Assembly: GCF_029369745.1 (NCBI RefSeq)
Contig: NZ_CP120210.1
Span: forward strand, 2,480,001 to 2,544,000
Direction: 5' to 3'
From: Amycolatopsis sp. QT-25
Lineage (GTDB): Bacteria; Actinomycetota; Actinomycetes; Mycobacteriales; Pseudonocardiaceae
DNA length: 64,000 nt
Part shown: positions 18,905 to 27,334 of the stretch, piece after piece
Layout of the letters: the number at the start of each line of letters is the position of its first letter
Numbering within the stretch: the first letter of the stretch is position 1
Notes under the pieces: model-generated
Seen by the model: only the letters and a program-made list of their open reading frames with translations
Told to the model about the DNA's origin: nothing
The model's database searches: none
Position numbers and translations under genes: made by a program

Positions 18905-19573
18905 ATGACAACACTCCGGCGAAACTACCTGGCCGGCGCCCGTGTCGGGCTCGGGCTGGGCGTCGCGACCTTCGTCCTCGGCGTCACTTTCGGCGCCTAC
19001 AGCCAGAACCTGGGCTGGGGGATCGCGGCCCCGATCGCCGCGTCGATCCTCGTGTTCTCCGGCTCGGCCCAGTTCGCGATGGCCACCGCGCTCGCGGGCG
19101 GCGGCAACATCGCCGTCGCGGTCGGCGCGGCGGCCCTCATCAACGCCCGGTTCCTGCCGATGGGTGCCGCCGTCGCCGCGGATCTGCGCGGAGGACGGTT
19201 GCGCCGCGCGTGGGAGGGCCAGGCCGTCGTCGACGGTTCGTGGGTGGCGGCCCACCTCGGCGAGGGGCGCTTCGACCGCGAGAAACTCATCGGCTGCACC
19301 CTCGTCCAGCTGCCCGCGTGGGTGCTGGGGACGGTGCTCGGCGTCCTGGCCGCGCCACCGCCGGACGTCGTCGCGCGGTTCGGGCTCGACGTCGTGTTCC
19401 CCGGGTTTTTCCTGGTCCTGCTCATCGACGAACTGCGCCGTTCGCGCCAGGCGGTCCGGACCGCGGCGCTCGCCGCCTGCCTCGCCGGGATCCTGGTGCT
19501 GTTCGTCCCCGTCGGGCTCGCGCTGATCGGCGCGTCCGCCGCCGCGCTGCTGGGCCTGGGGGTGCGGCGATGA
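18905..19573 (+). CDS. azlC: AzlC, large subunit of a branched-chain amino acid exporter
   Basis: Membrane protein of 222 residues with about five to six helices and the AzlC-type N-terminal region (FGAYSQNLGWGIAAPIAASILVFSGSAQFA). Works with AzlD to export branched-chain amino acids or analogues. An in-frame GTG at 18902 immediately precedes the chosen ATG. Its stop overlaps azlD as ATGA. A CGNR regulator is divergent. Confidence 0.9.
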   Translation: MTTLRRNYLAGARVGLGLGVATFVLGVTFGAYSQNLGWGIAAPIAASILVFSGSAQFAMATALAGGGNIAVAVGAAALINARFLPMGAAVAADLRGGRLRRAWEGQAVVDGSWVAAHLGEGRFDREKLIGCTLVQLPAWVLGTVLGVLAAPPPDVVARFGLDVVFPGFFLVLLIDELRRSRQAVRTAALAACLAGILVLFVPVGLALIGASAAALLGLGVRR

Positions 19574-19875
19574 CGCTCTGGATCGCCATCGTCGCCGTCG
19601 CGCTGGTCAGCATCGGGTTCAAGGCGGCGGGCCCGGTCCTGCTCGGCGACCGGACACTGCCGCCGCGCCTGGCCGGCGTGATCGCGTTGCTGGCGCCCGC
19701 GCTGCTGGCCGGGCTCGTGCTGACCGACGTGACCGGCCCGGCCTGGTCCGGGGTCGACTGGACGCTGTGCGCGGGACTCGCCGCGATCGCGGTGACCTAC
19801 GTGCTGCGTGCGCCGGTGCTGGCCGCGATCCTCTGCGGGGTCGTCGTCACCGCGGTGCTCCGGTTCCTGGTCTAG
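19570..19875 (+). CDS. azlD: AzlD, small subunit of a branched-chain amino acid exporter
   Basis: Small hydrophobic protein of 101 residues with about four helices, typical AzlD. It starts inside the azlC stop (ATGA). Its TAG stop shares the palindrome CTAG with the stop of the convergent MerB-like gene, so the two coding regions overlap by 4 bases. Transport partner of AzlC. Confidence 0.9.
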   Translation: MTLWIAIVAVALVSIGFKAAGPVLLGDRTLPPRLAGVIALLAPALLAGLVLTDVTGPAWSGVDWTLCAGLAAIAVTYVLRAPVLAAILCGVVVTAVLRFLV

Positions 19876-20549
19876 GCCCAGAACGGTCCGCTCAGCCCGG
19901 CCTGGGTGAAGTACGCGGCCGCGGCGGCCGGATCCCGGCGGGTGTAGCCGTGGTCGAGCCTGCCGTCGTACCAGCCCGCCGCGAGCCGCCACAACGTCGC
20001 CAGGTCCATGACGTACCCCTTGTGCTGTCCCGTCTCCGTCAGCCACTCGTCCACACAGGATTCGTCGCAGAACAGGCGCTGATTCCCGCAGGTGCGCACC
20101 ACGTCGTCCCACATCCGGGCGGCCGGCACCAGGAAATGCGCGACCAGATCACCCTTCGGCGGGACCCGGTCGTTCACCAGCAGGGCCCGCGGTTCGCCGC
20201 AGCCCTGGCAGCGCGTGGACACCAGTACCTCGGGTTCGGTCTTGACCAGCTGCGGAATCGCGAACGCGTCCCACGCGCAACCGCCCCACCACAGCGTCCG
20301 TTCACCCATCACCGAGAAACCCAGCGGGATCGCCGCGAACGGGTGTGCCAGCACGACGTGTTCGCAGTCGTCGAGCACGAGATGCCGCTGCTCCGCGAGC
20401 CGGTGCAGTGCCTGTTTCGCCACCGCGAGCGATCCGTGGGCGGCGTCGGCCAGTTCCGGCGCCGTCGGCGGCCTCCCGTGTTCGGCGAACGCGCGGTAGA
20501 CCGCGACGCGGACGTCCTCGTCCCAGCTGGTGTCGGTTTCGGCGCTCAT
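19872..20549 (-). CDS. MerB-like (alkylmercury lyase family) protein, orphan
   Basis: 225 residues with an N-terminal winged-helix-like part and a MerB core. E. coli-type MerB uses two Cys and one Asp to break the C-Hg bond; here Cys91 and Asp94 in GGCAWDAF have the right C-x2-D spacing, and Cys154 in TCGNQRLF sits where the second Cys is expected. Extra Cys at 114, 117, 161 and 165 may form a metal site. No merA, merR or merT is present, so a role outside mercury resistance is quite possible. Confidence 0.75.
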   Translation of the reverse strand: MSAETDTSWDEDVRVAVYRAFAEHGRPPTAPELADAAHGSLAVAKQALHRLAEQRHLVLDDCEHVVLAHPFAAIPLGFSVMGERTLWWGGCAWDAFAIPQLVKTEPEVLVSTRCQGCGEPRALLVNDRVPPKGDLVAHFLVPAARMWDDVVRTCGNQRLFCDESCVDEWLTETGQHKGYVMDLATLWRLAAGWYDGRLDHGYTRRDPAAAAAYFTQAGLSGPFWA

Positions 20550-20685
20550 GGCGGCTCCCTGTGCTCGCCACCGAGTCTCCCCAGGCGGGCGCCACTCGGC
20601 AACCGCACGCGAGTGGCCGACGTCGCACGCCCACAGCCTGAGAGGGGGCTCCCAGCCAGCGGACTTTCCCCCTTAACATGGCGGT

Positions 20686-21570
20686 ATGACGTCGGTGGTC
20701 GAGCGGTTGCAGGGTGATGGACCCGTGTTCTCCATCGAGTTCTTCCCGCCTCGCGACGCGGCCGACGAGGCGGTGCTGTGGAAGTCGATCCGGGAACTCG
20801 AGCCGCTGGACCCGGCGTACATGTCGATCACCTACGGCGCGGGCGGCTCCAGCCGCGACGGCACGATCCGCAGCATCGCCCGCGTCGCCACCGAAACCAC
20901 GCTGGTGCCGATGGCGCACCTCACCGCCGTGAACCACTCGGTCGCGGAACTGCGCAACGTCATCGGCTGGTACGCCGCCGTCGGCGTGCGGAACATCCTC
21001 GCGCTGCGCGGCGACCCGCCGGGTGACGTCTACGGCGACTGGGTCCCGCATCCGGACGGGCTCGGCTACGCCGAAGAACTCGTGGAGCTGGTGCGTTCGC
21101 TCGGCGACTTCTGTGTCGGTGTCTCGGCGTTCCCGTACGGCCACCCGAGGTCGGCGAACCTCGAGGCCGACACCGAATACCTGGTGCGCAAGCTGCGCGC
21201 GGGCGCGGACTTCGCGATCGCGCAGCTGTTCTTCGAGGCGGAAGACTTCCTCCGCCTGCGTGACCGGGTGGCGGCCACCGGCTGCGAGGCGCTGGTCATT
21301 CCCGGCATCATGCCGCTGACCACGCCGCGGACGCTGCACACGTCGATCAAGCTGTCCGGCGCGCCGGCGCCCCGGCGGCTGCTGGACCGGCTCGAACCGC
21401 TGGCCGGCGACCCGAAGGCCTTCCGCGCGGAAGGGATCGACGCGGTGACCGAACTGTGCGAGCGCCTCATCGCCGAAGGCGTCCCTGACCTGCACTTCTA
21501 CACGTTCAACCGGTCCAAGGCCACGCGTGAGGTGGTCAGCAGGCTCGGGCTGGTCCCGGCTCGCGCGTAA
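20686..21570 (+). CDS. metF: Methylenetetrahydrofolate reductase
   Basis: FAD-dependent TIM-barrel enzyme reducing 5,10-methylene-THF to 5-methyl-THF for methionine synthesis. 294 residues; family landmarks are SIEFFPPRD at the N-terminus, NILALRGDPP in the middle and FYTFNRS at the C-terminus. No clear ribosome site precedes the ATG, so the mRNA may be leaderless or nearly so. In mycobacteria a metF-type gene also lies close to idsA2 and pknL. Confidence 0.95.
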   Translation: MTSVVERLQGDGPVFSIEFFPPRDAADEAVLWKSIRELEPLDPAYMSITYGAGGSSRDGTIRSIARVATETTLVPMAHLTAVNHSVAELRNVIGWYAAVGVRNILALRGDPPGDVYGDWVPHPDGLGYAEELVELVRSLGDFCVGVSAFPYGHPRSANLEADTEYLVRKLRAGADFAIAQLFFEAEDFLRLRDRVAATGCEALVIPGIMPLTTPRTLHTSIKLSGAPAPRRLLDRLEPLAGDPKAFRAEGIDAVTELCERLIAEGVPDLHFYTFNRSKATREVVSRLGLVPARA

Positions 21571-21612
21571 CTCCGTACCGAAGTCGCCCGCTATCCCGGT
21601 AGCGTGCCGGTC

Positions 21613-23298
21613 ATGGCTTCAACCGCGCGAAGTGTGCACCAGATCTGTGACCGGTACGTCGACGACTACGCCGCGACCGACCCGGTCGCCGCGACGACGT
21701 TCGGCATCTCCGGATACGACGACCGACTGACCGACTACTCGCCCGCCGGACACGCGGCCAGAGCGGCGATCGCCGCACGCGCACTGGCCGAGATCGAAGC
21801 GGCCGAACCCGCCGACGACGGCGAACGCGCGGCCAAGGCGGTGTTCACCGAGCGGATCGGGTTGCAGCTGGAGATCCACGAAGCGGGCCTCGACGCCGCA
21901 GCGCTGAACGTAATCGCGAGCCCCGCGCAGGATCTGCGCATGGTCTTCGACCTCATGCCCACCGACACCGCGGAGGACTGGGCGACGATCGCCGCCCGGA
22001 TGACGAAGGTGCCCGAAGCGCTCGACGGGCTCCGTGCCTCGCTGCTCGCGGCCGCGGACGCCGGCCAGGTGTCGGCGTTGCGGCAGGTGGGCAAGGTCGC
22101 CGAACAGGCCGAAACCTGGGCAGGGCTGAAGAACGACACCGGTTTCTTCGAGACACTGGTCTCGGGGGCGAAGGACGTCGACGAAAAGCTGCGCGCCGAA
22201 CTCGGCCAGGCCGCTCAAGCCGCCCAGGAGGCGTACGCGGAGTTCGCCGGTTTCCTCCGCGCCGAACTCGCCCCGCTGGCGCCGGTCAAGGACGCCGTCG
22301 GTGCCGAGGTCTACAAGCTGTGGTCCCGGCTGTTCACCGGAGCCACCCTCGACCTGGACGAGGCCTATGCCTGGGGCTGGGCCGAATTCACCCGCATCGA
22401 AGCGGAAATGCGCGAGGTCGCCGATCGGATCAAACCCGGCGCCACCCTCGCCGAGGTGGCCGCCGCCCTCGACGCCGACCCCAAGTACGTCGTCCGCGGC
22501 CGGGCGGAATTCCAGGCCTGGATGCAGAACCTGTCCGACAACGCGTTGAAGTCGTTGCGCGGCAAGCACTTCGACATCTCCGACCGGGTCATGGCGCTGG
22601 AGTGCAAGATCGCCCCGCCCGGCGGCACCGTCGGCGCGTACTACACCGGCCCGAGCGAGGACTTCGCGCGTCCCGGCCGCATGTGGTGGTCGCTGCCGCA
22701 GGGCCGGGACCGGTTCATCACCTGGCGTGAGGTCAGCACCGTCTACCACGAGGGCGCGCCGGGCCACCACCTGCAGATCGCGACCGCGGTCGACCAGTCG
22801 AGCTCGCTCGACAAGTACCAGCGGCTGCTGGCGTTCACCTCCGGCCACGCCGAGGGCTGGGCGCTGTACTCCGAGCGGCTGATGCAGGACCTGGGCTTCC
22901 TTTCCGACGACGGCGACCTGCTCGGCATGCTGTCCGAGCAGCTCTTCCGCGCCGCGCGCGTGCTCGTCGATATCGGCATGCACCTGGAGCTGGAGATCCC
23001 GGCGGGCACCGGCTTCCACGAGGGCGAGCGCTGGACGCCCGACCTCGGCCTGGAGTTCATGCTCACCCGGACCGTCACCGACCCGGCCCACGTGCACGAC
23101 GAGATCGACCGCTACCTGGGCTGGCCGGGGCAGGCGCCGTCGTACAAGCTCGGCGAACGCCTGTGGCTCGCCGCGCGGGACGAGGCCCGTGCCCGGCAGG
23201 GCGACGCCTTCGACATCAAGCAGTTCCACACGCGGGCGCTGGCGCTCGGCGGGATGGGGCTGGACACGCTGCGGGAGATGCTGGCCGCACTGGACTGA
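21613..23298 (+). CDS. DUF885 family protein, probable metallohydrolase
   Basis: 561-residue soluble, helical protein of the DUF885 family. The central motif YHEGAPGHHLQIA resembles a zinc-protease HExxH-like site and GHAEGWALYSERLM provides further likely ligands. Distant similarity to M3/M32-type carboxypeptidases supports a peptidase guess, but no substrate is known. ATG at 21613 is preferred over the GTG at 21604. It follows metF on the same strand. Confidence 0.85.
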   Translation: MASTARSVHQICDRYVDDYAATDPVAATTFGISGYDDRLTDYSPAGHAARAAIAARALAEIEAAEPADDGERAAKAVFTERIGLQLEIHEAGLDAAALNVIASPAQDLRMVFDLMPTDTAEDWATIAARMTKVPEALDGLRASLLAAADAGQVSALRQVGKVAEQAETWAGLKNDTGFFETLVSGAKDVDEKLRAELGQAAQAAQEAYAEFAGFLRAELAPLAPVKDAVGAEVYKLWSRLFTGATLDLDEAYAWGWAEFTRIEAEMREVADRIKPGATLAEVAAALDADPKYVVRGRAEFQAWMQNLSDNALKSLRGKHFDISDRVMALECKIAPPGGTVGAYYTGPSEDFARPGRMWWSLPQGRDRFITWREVSTVYHEGAPGHHLQIATAVDQSSSLDKYQRLLAFTSGHAEGWALYSERLMQDLGFLSDDGDLLGMLSEQLFRAARVLVDIGMHLELEIPAGTGFHEGERWTPDLGLEFMLTRTVTDPAHVHDEIDRYLGWPGQAPSYKLGERLWLAARDEARARQGDAFDIKQFHTRALALGGMGLDTLREMLAALD

Positions 23299-23325
23299 TC
23301 CTGCGTCCCCGGTACTGCCTTCGCA

Positions 23326-23380
23326 GTACATGAAGGCCCCCTTCCTTGCGCCTGGGTACAGGAAGGGGGCCTTCATGTAC
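23326..23380. repeat. 20-bp perfect hairpin, copy B of the CATGAA(A)GG family
   Basis: Arms at 23326-23345 and 23361-23380 are exact complements (20 bp) with a 15-base loop. Outer word GTACATGAAGG, inner word CTTCCTTGCG. It lies 28 bases after the DUF885 gene and probably terminates it. Confidence 0.85.
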
Positions 23381-23621
23381 CACCAGAGCCGAGCCACCCG
23401 TCACGGCCTGCGGTGGGCCGCAATTCGCGTGCGCCCGCCACAGGAGCCTTGATACGTTCCCCTCGTGCACCGGATCTTTCTCGTCACCCCACCCCCCGCC
23501 TCCTGAGCGGGGTGTCTCCGGCCGTGCGGCGTTCCGGCCGCCCGGCCGATCCGTGCTGCACTGAAGCACCCCGCGTCGTCGACGTCCTTTTCGACCGACA
23601 CAGACGCAGGAGCGTTTCCCC
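23381..23621 (+). other. Leader region upstream of the EamA gene
   Basis: The 323-base gap after the DUF885 gene holds the hairpin just described and then this possible leader. A 13-codon frame begins with GTG at 23465 and ends with TGA at 23506; it encodes three consecutive prolines. A 6-bp stem (23494-23499 with 23507-23512) encloses its stop codon. This resembles an attenuator layout but no T-rich tail or known riboswitch core is seen. Weak support. Confidence 0.25.
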
Positions 23622-24503
23622 ATGTCCGTTGCCGTACCCACGCGCGCCCGATCGTCGGCCGCGCTCGTCCTCGCCGGTGTCCTCTGGGGAACCGGTGGCC
23701 TCACCGGATCCCTGCTCGCCTCCCGTGCGGGACTCCATCCATTGAGCGTCGCCGCGTACCGGTTGCTCATCGGCGGCGTGCTCGCCATCGGCTACCTCTG
23801 GTTCACCGGGGGCCTCCGCGGCCTTCCCCGCACGACCAGTGCCCGTCGTCGCCTCTTGGCGGTCGGCGGTTTGTTCGCCCTGTTCCAGACCAGCTATTTC
23901 GTCGCGGTCTCGTCGAGTTCCGTGAGCGTCGCGACGATGACCACCATCGGCAGCGCACCTGTTCTGCTCACCGTCGCGACGGTCGTCAGGACCAGGAAGC
24001 TCCCCACGCGGTGGACGGCGGTGTCACTGGCCGGGTCCCTCATCGGGCTCGCGCTGCTGCAGTGGACGCCCGGAGAAGAGGTCAACGCCGCCGGGGTGCT
24101 GTTCGCCCTGCTCGCCGCGGCCGGGTTCGCCGCGCTGACACTGGTGACCGCGAACCGCGTCGAGGGGCTGGATCCGTTGCCCACCACGGCGTTCGGCTGC
24201 CTGATCGGCGGCGCCGCGCTGACTCCCGCCGCGTTGTGGTTCGGGATGGCCGTGCCGGTCCAGGCCGACGTGCTCGCGCTCGTCGTCTACTTCGGCGTCG
24301 TGCCCACGGCGCTGGCGTACGCCGCGTACTTCCGCGGTCTCGAAGGCGCACATCCCGTACTGGCCGCGTTGTCCGCCCTGCTGGAACCGTTGACCGCCGC
24401 GCTGCTGTCCACGGCCCTGCTCGGGGAACGGCTGGGCACCGTGGGCTGGTGCGGCGCGGCGGTGCTCATCGCCGCGCTCGCCGTCGCCTACTCGAAGCCC
24501 TAG
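23622..24503 (+). CDS. EamA/DMT-family transporter
   Basis: Membrane protein of 293 residues with about ten helices in two EamA repeats (first LAGVLWGTGGLTGSLLASRAG, second from LFALLAAAGFAALTL). Drug/metabolite exporters of this family carry amino acids, nucleosides or toxic compounds; the substrate is unknown. The ATG follows GCAGGAGCG. The 3' end overlaps the convergent GNAT gene by 4 bases. Confidence 0.88.
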   Translation: MSVAVPTRARSSAALVLAGVLWGTGGLTGSLLASRAGLHPLSVAAYRLLIGGVLAIGYLWFTGGLRGLPRTTSARRRLLAVGGLFALFQTSYFVAVSSSSVSVATMTTIGSAPVLLTVATVVRTRKLPTRWTAVSLAGSLIGLALLQWTPGEEVNAAGVLFALLAAAGFAALTLVTANRVEGLDPLPTTAFGCLIGGAALTPAALWFGMAVPVQADVLALVVYFGVVPTALAYAAYFRGLEGAHPVLAALSALLEPLTAALLSTALLGERLGTVGWCGAAVLIAALAVAYSKP

Positions 24504-25063
24504 AGCGGCAGCGTCCGGCCGAGGATCGCGAACGCCCGCGGGTCCCCGGCGAAGTGGTAGTCCCGCAGCACATCGACGAAGCCGACGCGCCGGTACAGGT
24601 TCCAGGCCCGGCTGGTGCCTTCCGGCGTGGAGAGGAGGACGTGGGCGTTGGGCACGCCGTCGAGCAGCCGCCGGAGGAGGTCCTCGCCGATCCGCTTGCC
24701 CTGGTTTCCGGGGCTGACGTGGATTTCGGTGAGCTCGAAGTAGTCCGACATCCAGTGCTCGGCGGCGGCCTGGCCCTCGCGGCGGGTCAGGCCGTGGCGG
24801 ACCTGTTCGTGCCACCACTGGCCGCCGCGGCCCTTGTAGCCGTAGGCGAGCCCGAGCAGGACGCCGTCCGCGTCGAGCGCGGCCATGCAGCGCCAGCCTT
24901 CACGCAGCGCGTGCGTGAGCCACATCGGCGCGCGTTGCTCGGCGGTGCCTTCGGGGTAGCGCATGGCGTCGACGTAGATGGTCAGCGCCTCGGGGAGCCG
25001 GGCGCGGAACTCCTCCGCGGACAACTGGACGTAGCGGGTGCGTTCCGAGGACATCGCGGTCAC
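24500..25063 (-). CDS. GNAT-family acetyltransferase
   Basis: Acetyl-CoA-dependent N-acetyltransferase of 187 residues. The acetyl-CoA motif is ELTEIHVSPGNQGKRIGEDLLRR in outline, followed by AWNLYRRVGFVDV. I take the GTG at 25063 because it overlaps the YbaK stop as GTGA; an ATG at 25054 is possible. It is translationally coupled to the YbaK-like gene. Substrate unknown. Confidence 0.85.
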   Translation of the reverse strand: MTAMSSERTRYVQLSAEEFRARLPEALTIYVDAMRYPEGTAEQRAPMWLTHALREGWRCMAALDADGVLLGLAYGYKGRGGQWWHEQVRHGLTRREGQAAAEHWMSDYFELTEIHVSPGNQGKRIGEDLLRRLLDGVPNAHVLLSTPEGTSRAWNLYRRVGFVDVLRDYHFAGDPRAFAILGRTLPL

Positions 25064-25590
25064 GGGCGCCCATCTTGCCCGTCGCCCGCGACGTCCGCGG
25101 GAGTGCCCCCGGTCAGCGCGACGAGACGGGCGAACGTCGTGGGGTACACGGACTTCGGATGCCCGGCGGCGGCCCAGACGACGTCGTGAGCGCGTAACGC
25201 GGTGTCGACGAGAGTGGTCAACGCCTTCGGGTGACCGACCGGGGCGACGCCGCCGATCGGCTGCCCGGTGTGCGCGCGGACGAAATCCGCGTCCGCCTTG
25301 CCGATCTCGTCGACGCCGGTCAGGGAGGCCAGGATGCCGGTGTCGGCGCGATGCGCGCCCGAGGTCAGGGCGAGCAGGGCGGTTTCCGTCTCGCCGGCGC
25401 GGCCGCGGAAGACGAGGCTGTTCGCGATCGCGCCGACCTCGACACCGAGCGCTTCGGCGGCCTGCGCGGCCGTGCGGACTTCGGCGGGAAGGATCCGGAT
25501 CCCGGCCGCGGCGTTCTGCTGACCCGCCTCGGCGAGGGCGGCCGCGACCTTGGCCACCGAGGGATGCCAGGACTGGTCGATGGTGCTCAT
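25060..25590 (-). CDS. YbaK/EbsC-family aminoacyl-tRNA deacylase
   Basis: 176-residue protein with the YbaK fold: a candidate editing enzyme that hydrolyses mischarged tRNA (Cys-tRNAPro or similar). Landmarks are IANSLVFRG, GAHRADTG and GGVAPVGHP. It starts MSTIDQSW at 25590 and overlaps the next gene, a GNAT acetyltransferase, by 4 bases. Confidence 0.88.
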   Translation of the reverse strand: MSTIDQSWHPSVAKVAAALAEAGQQNAAAGIRILPAEVRTAAQAAEALGVEVGAIANSLVFRGRAGETETALLALTSGAHRADTGILASLTGVDEIGKADADFVRAHTGQPIGGVAPVGHPKALTTLVDTALRAHDVVWAAAGHPKSVYPTTFARLVALTGGTPADVAGDGQDGRP

Positions 25591-25709
25591 GAGCCTATGA
25601 GATCACGGGACCGATCCCGTGTCCCGCACCACATGCGGCGGTCACCCCGGTACGCGGTCGAGGCCGCGGGGTTGAAGAAATGGGCACTTCGGGGTTACAT
25701 TGGTCTTGT

Positions 25710-25725
25710 TCGAACAGACGTTCGA
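25710..25725. promoter_or_regulatory. Perfect SOS (LexA) box upstream of the HEPN gene
   Basis: TCGAACAGACGTTCGA matches the actinobacterial LexA consensus TCGAAC-N4-GTTCGA in both half sites. It lies 100 bases before the HEPN gene start. The leader between them also has an 11-bp GC inverted repeat (25751-25761 with 25781-25791). It predicts induction by DNA damage. Confidence 0.8.
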
Positions 25726-25825
25726 CATTCGGTGAGCGCGCACCGGTGGGTGCCCGGCGCCGGGGTGGGGGAAGCGCCTCGGCGCCGGGCATCGGCCGGC
25801 GCTCACGTACAGGAGGAGGGTCGTC

Positions 25826-26308
25826 ATGTCCGTTTCGGTCGTGTCCCCCGACGATGCCGAGAGGCCGGGGGGCGCCGCGCAGCCCGCCCTGCCGATGTCG
25901 TTGCGCCCACCGGCACCACCCGCGGCGGTCTCCTTGTACGCGCAGGCGAGGCGGGGGCTCGCCGAGGCAGAGCGGGAAAGCGATCCCGCGGAGCGGTTCA
26001 TCGGGGCGTATCTCGCCGCGCTGCGGGGCGCGGCGGCGGTACTGGAGGCCCGGGGGCGTCCGCACCGGGGCCGTGCCCGGCCGGCGAGCGGCTGGGTGCT
26101 GCTCGACTCCGTCGCGCCCGAATTGAAGGAGTGGGCGGCGTTCTTCGCGGCCAACTCCGCGACGCGGGCCGCCGCGCAGGCGGGGATCACCGGCAAGGTC
26201 ACCGTCGAGCTGGCGGACGAGCTGACGAAAGCCGCCACGGTGTTCCTGGAACTCGTCCGGCGGGTGGTGCACGGGCTGCCGATGGGTGATTCGGCGCATG
26301 TCGCCTGA
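25826..26308 (+). CDS. SAV_6107-type HEPN protein
   Basis: A 160-residue helical protein resembling the SAV_6107 family of HEPN-domain proteins. The N-terminal 35 residues are Pro/Ala-rich; helices follow (SLYAQARRGLAEAERESDPAERF, then the C-terminal pair). In other actinobacteria I recall such genes close to translesion-polymerase genes. Here it is alone but carries a perfect SOS box, which fits that link. Strong ribosome site AGGAGGAGG. HEPN domains are often RNases or adaptors; no clear RxxxxH pair is certain here. Confidence 0.75.
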   Translation: MSVSVVSPDDAERPGGAAQPALPMSLRPPAPPAAVSLYAQARRGLAEAERESDPAERFIGAYLAALRGAAAVLEARGRPHRGRARPASGWVLLDSVAPELKEWAAFFAANSATRAAAQAGITGKVTVELADELTKAATVFLELVRRVVHGLPMGDSAHVA

Positions 26309-26332
26309 GTCGCCAGGGAAAGGGGGTGCCCG

Positions 26333-27097
26333 ATGGCCGGGCAGGCCATGATCGACCAGGGCAGGTTCCTGGAGGTGATCGGCGCCGAAACCGAGCTGAT
26401 GGCTCAGGTGGCGCACACCGCGTCCGCCGACGCGCCGGTCCCGACCTGCCCCGGCTGGACCCTCGGTGAGGTCCTCCGGCACGTGGGCAGCGTGTACCGG
26501 GTCACCCGCCGCTGGATCGTCGACGGACGGCGTCCCGGGCACTGGCAGCGCAAACCGGGGCCGGGGCAGTCGCTGGAGGAGTATTTCCGCGAAGGCCGGG
26601 ACGAGCTCGTCGCCGAACTGTCCGCGCACGATCCGGAAGCCTCGGCGCCGACCTGGTGGCCGGCGGACCGCAGTTACGGGTTCTGGCGGCGGCGGATGGC
26701 GCACGAGACGACGATCCACCGGATCGACGCGGAGAGTGCCGTCGGCCGGGAAGTGTCGGTGATCCCCGAAGACGTGGCACTCGACGGGATCGACGAGACG
26801 CTGGTGCTCTGGTTCGGCCAGCGGTTGCCGTTGCTGGGCTTGTCCGGCACCAAGACCGGGTCGGTCGGCGTGCGCACCGCGGGCCACCACTGGATCGCCA
26901 GGGCCGGGCCCACGGAAACGGTCGCCTGGCGATGCTCCGCCGAAGAGGCCCAGCGCGCGGATGACCTGATCACCGGCCATCCGGACAAGATCTACCGCTG
27001 GCTCTGGGGCCGGGCGGGTCCGACGGCGGTGACGGTCAGCGGAGACCAGGACATGGCGGGACAACTCTGGGCCCTTTTGCGGCTCGCGACTCGATGA
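26333..27097 (+). CDS. Maleylpyruvate isomerase/DinB-fold family protein
   Basis: 254 residues with the mycothiol-dependent maleylpyruvate isomerase N-terminal domain (PVPTCPGWTLGEVLRHVGSVYR) and metal-ligand candidates His in LRHVG and in RMAHETTIHRIDAE. The C-terminal half is the sterol-carrier-like domain common in actinobacteria. Members are mycothiol transferases of unknown substrate. It starts 24 bases after the HEPN gene and may share its SOS promoter. Confidence 0.82.
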   Translation: MAGQAMIDQGRFLEVIGAETELMAQVAHTASADAPVPTCPGWTLGEVLRHVGSVYRVTRRWIVDGRRPGHWQRKPGPGQSLEEYFREGRDELVAELSAHDPEASAPTWWPADRSYGFWRRRMAHETTIHRIDAESAVGREVSVIPEDVALDGIDETLVLWFGQRLPLLGLSGTKTGSVGVRTAGHHWIARAGPTETVAWRCSAEEAQRADDLITGHPDKIYRWLWGRAGPTAVTVSGDQDMAGQLWALLRLATR

Positions 27098-27334
27098 CCG
27101 GTCGGTGGGGAAGCCAAACCGGTCAGCGCCAGTCGGCGGAGCCGAAGACGTGCCTGAGAACCGACCGAACGCGTGAACCCGCTCCGGCCGGAGATCCCGC
27201 GATCGCGGGGGCAGGGCGCCCTGCCCGCTCATCGGGGTGTGCTCGACCGGCGAGCACCCCGCCGCCGTCGATCGCGGACGCGGGTTCGCCTCCAAGACTC
27301 GGAAGTGTCGGTGGTGCCGTCTAGGTTCACGGGT

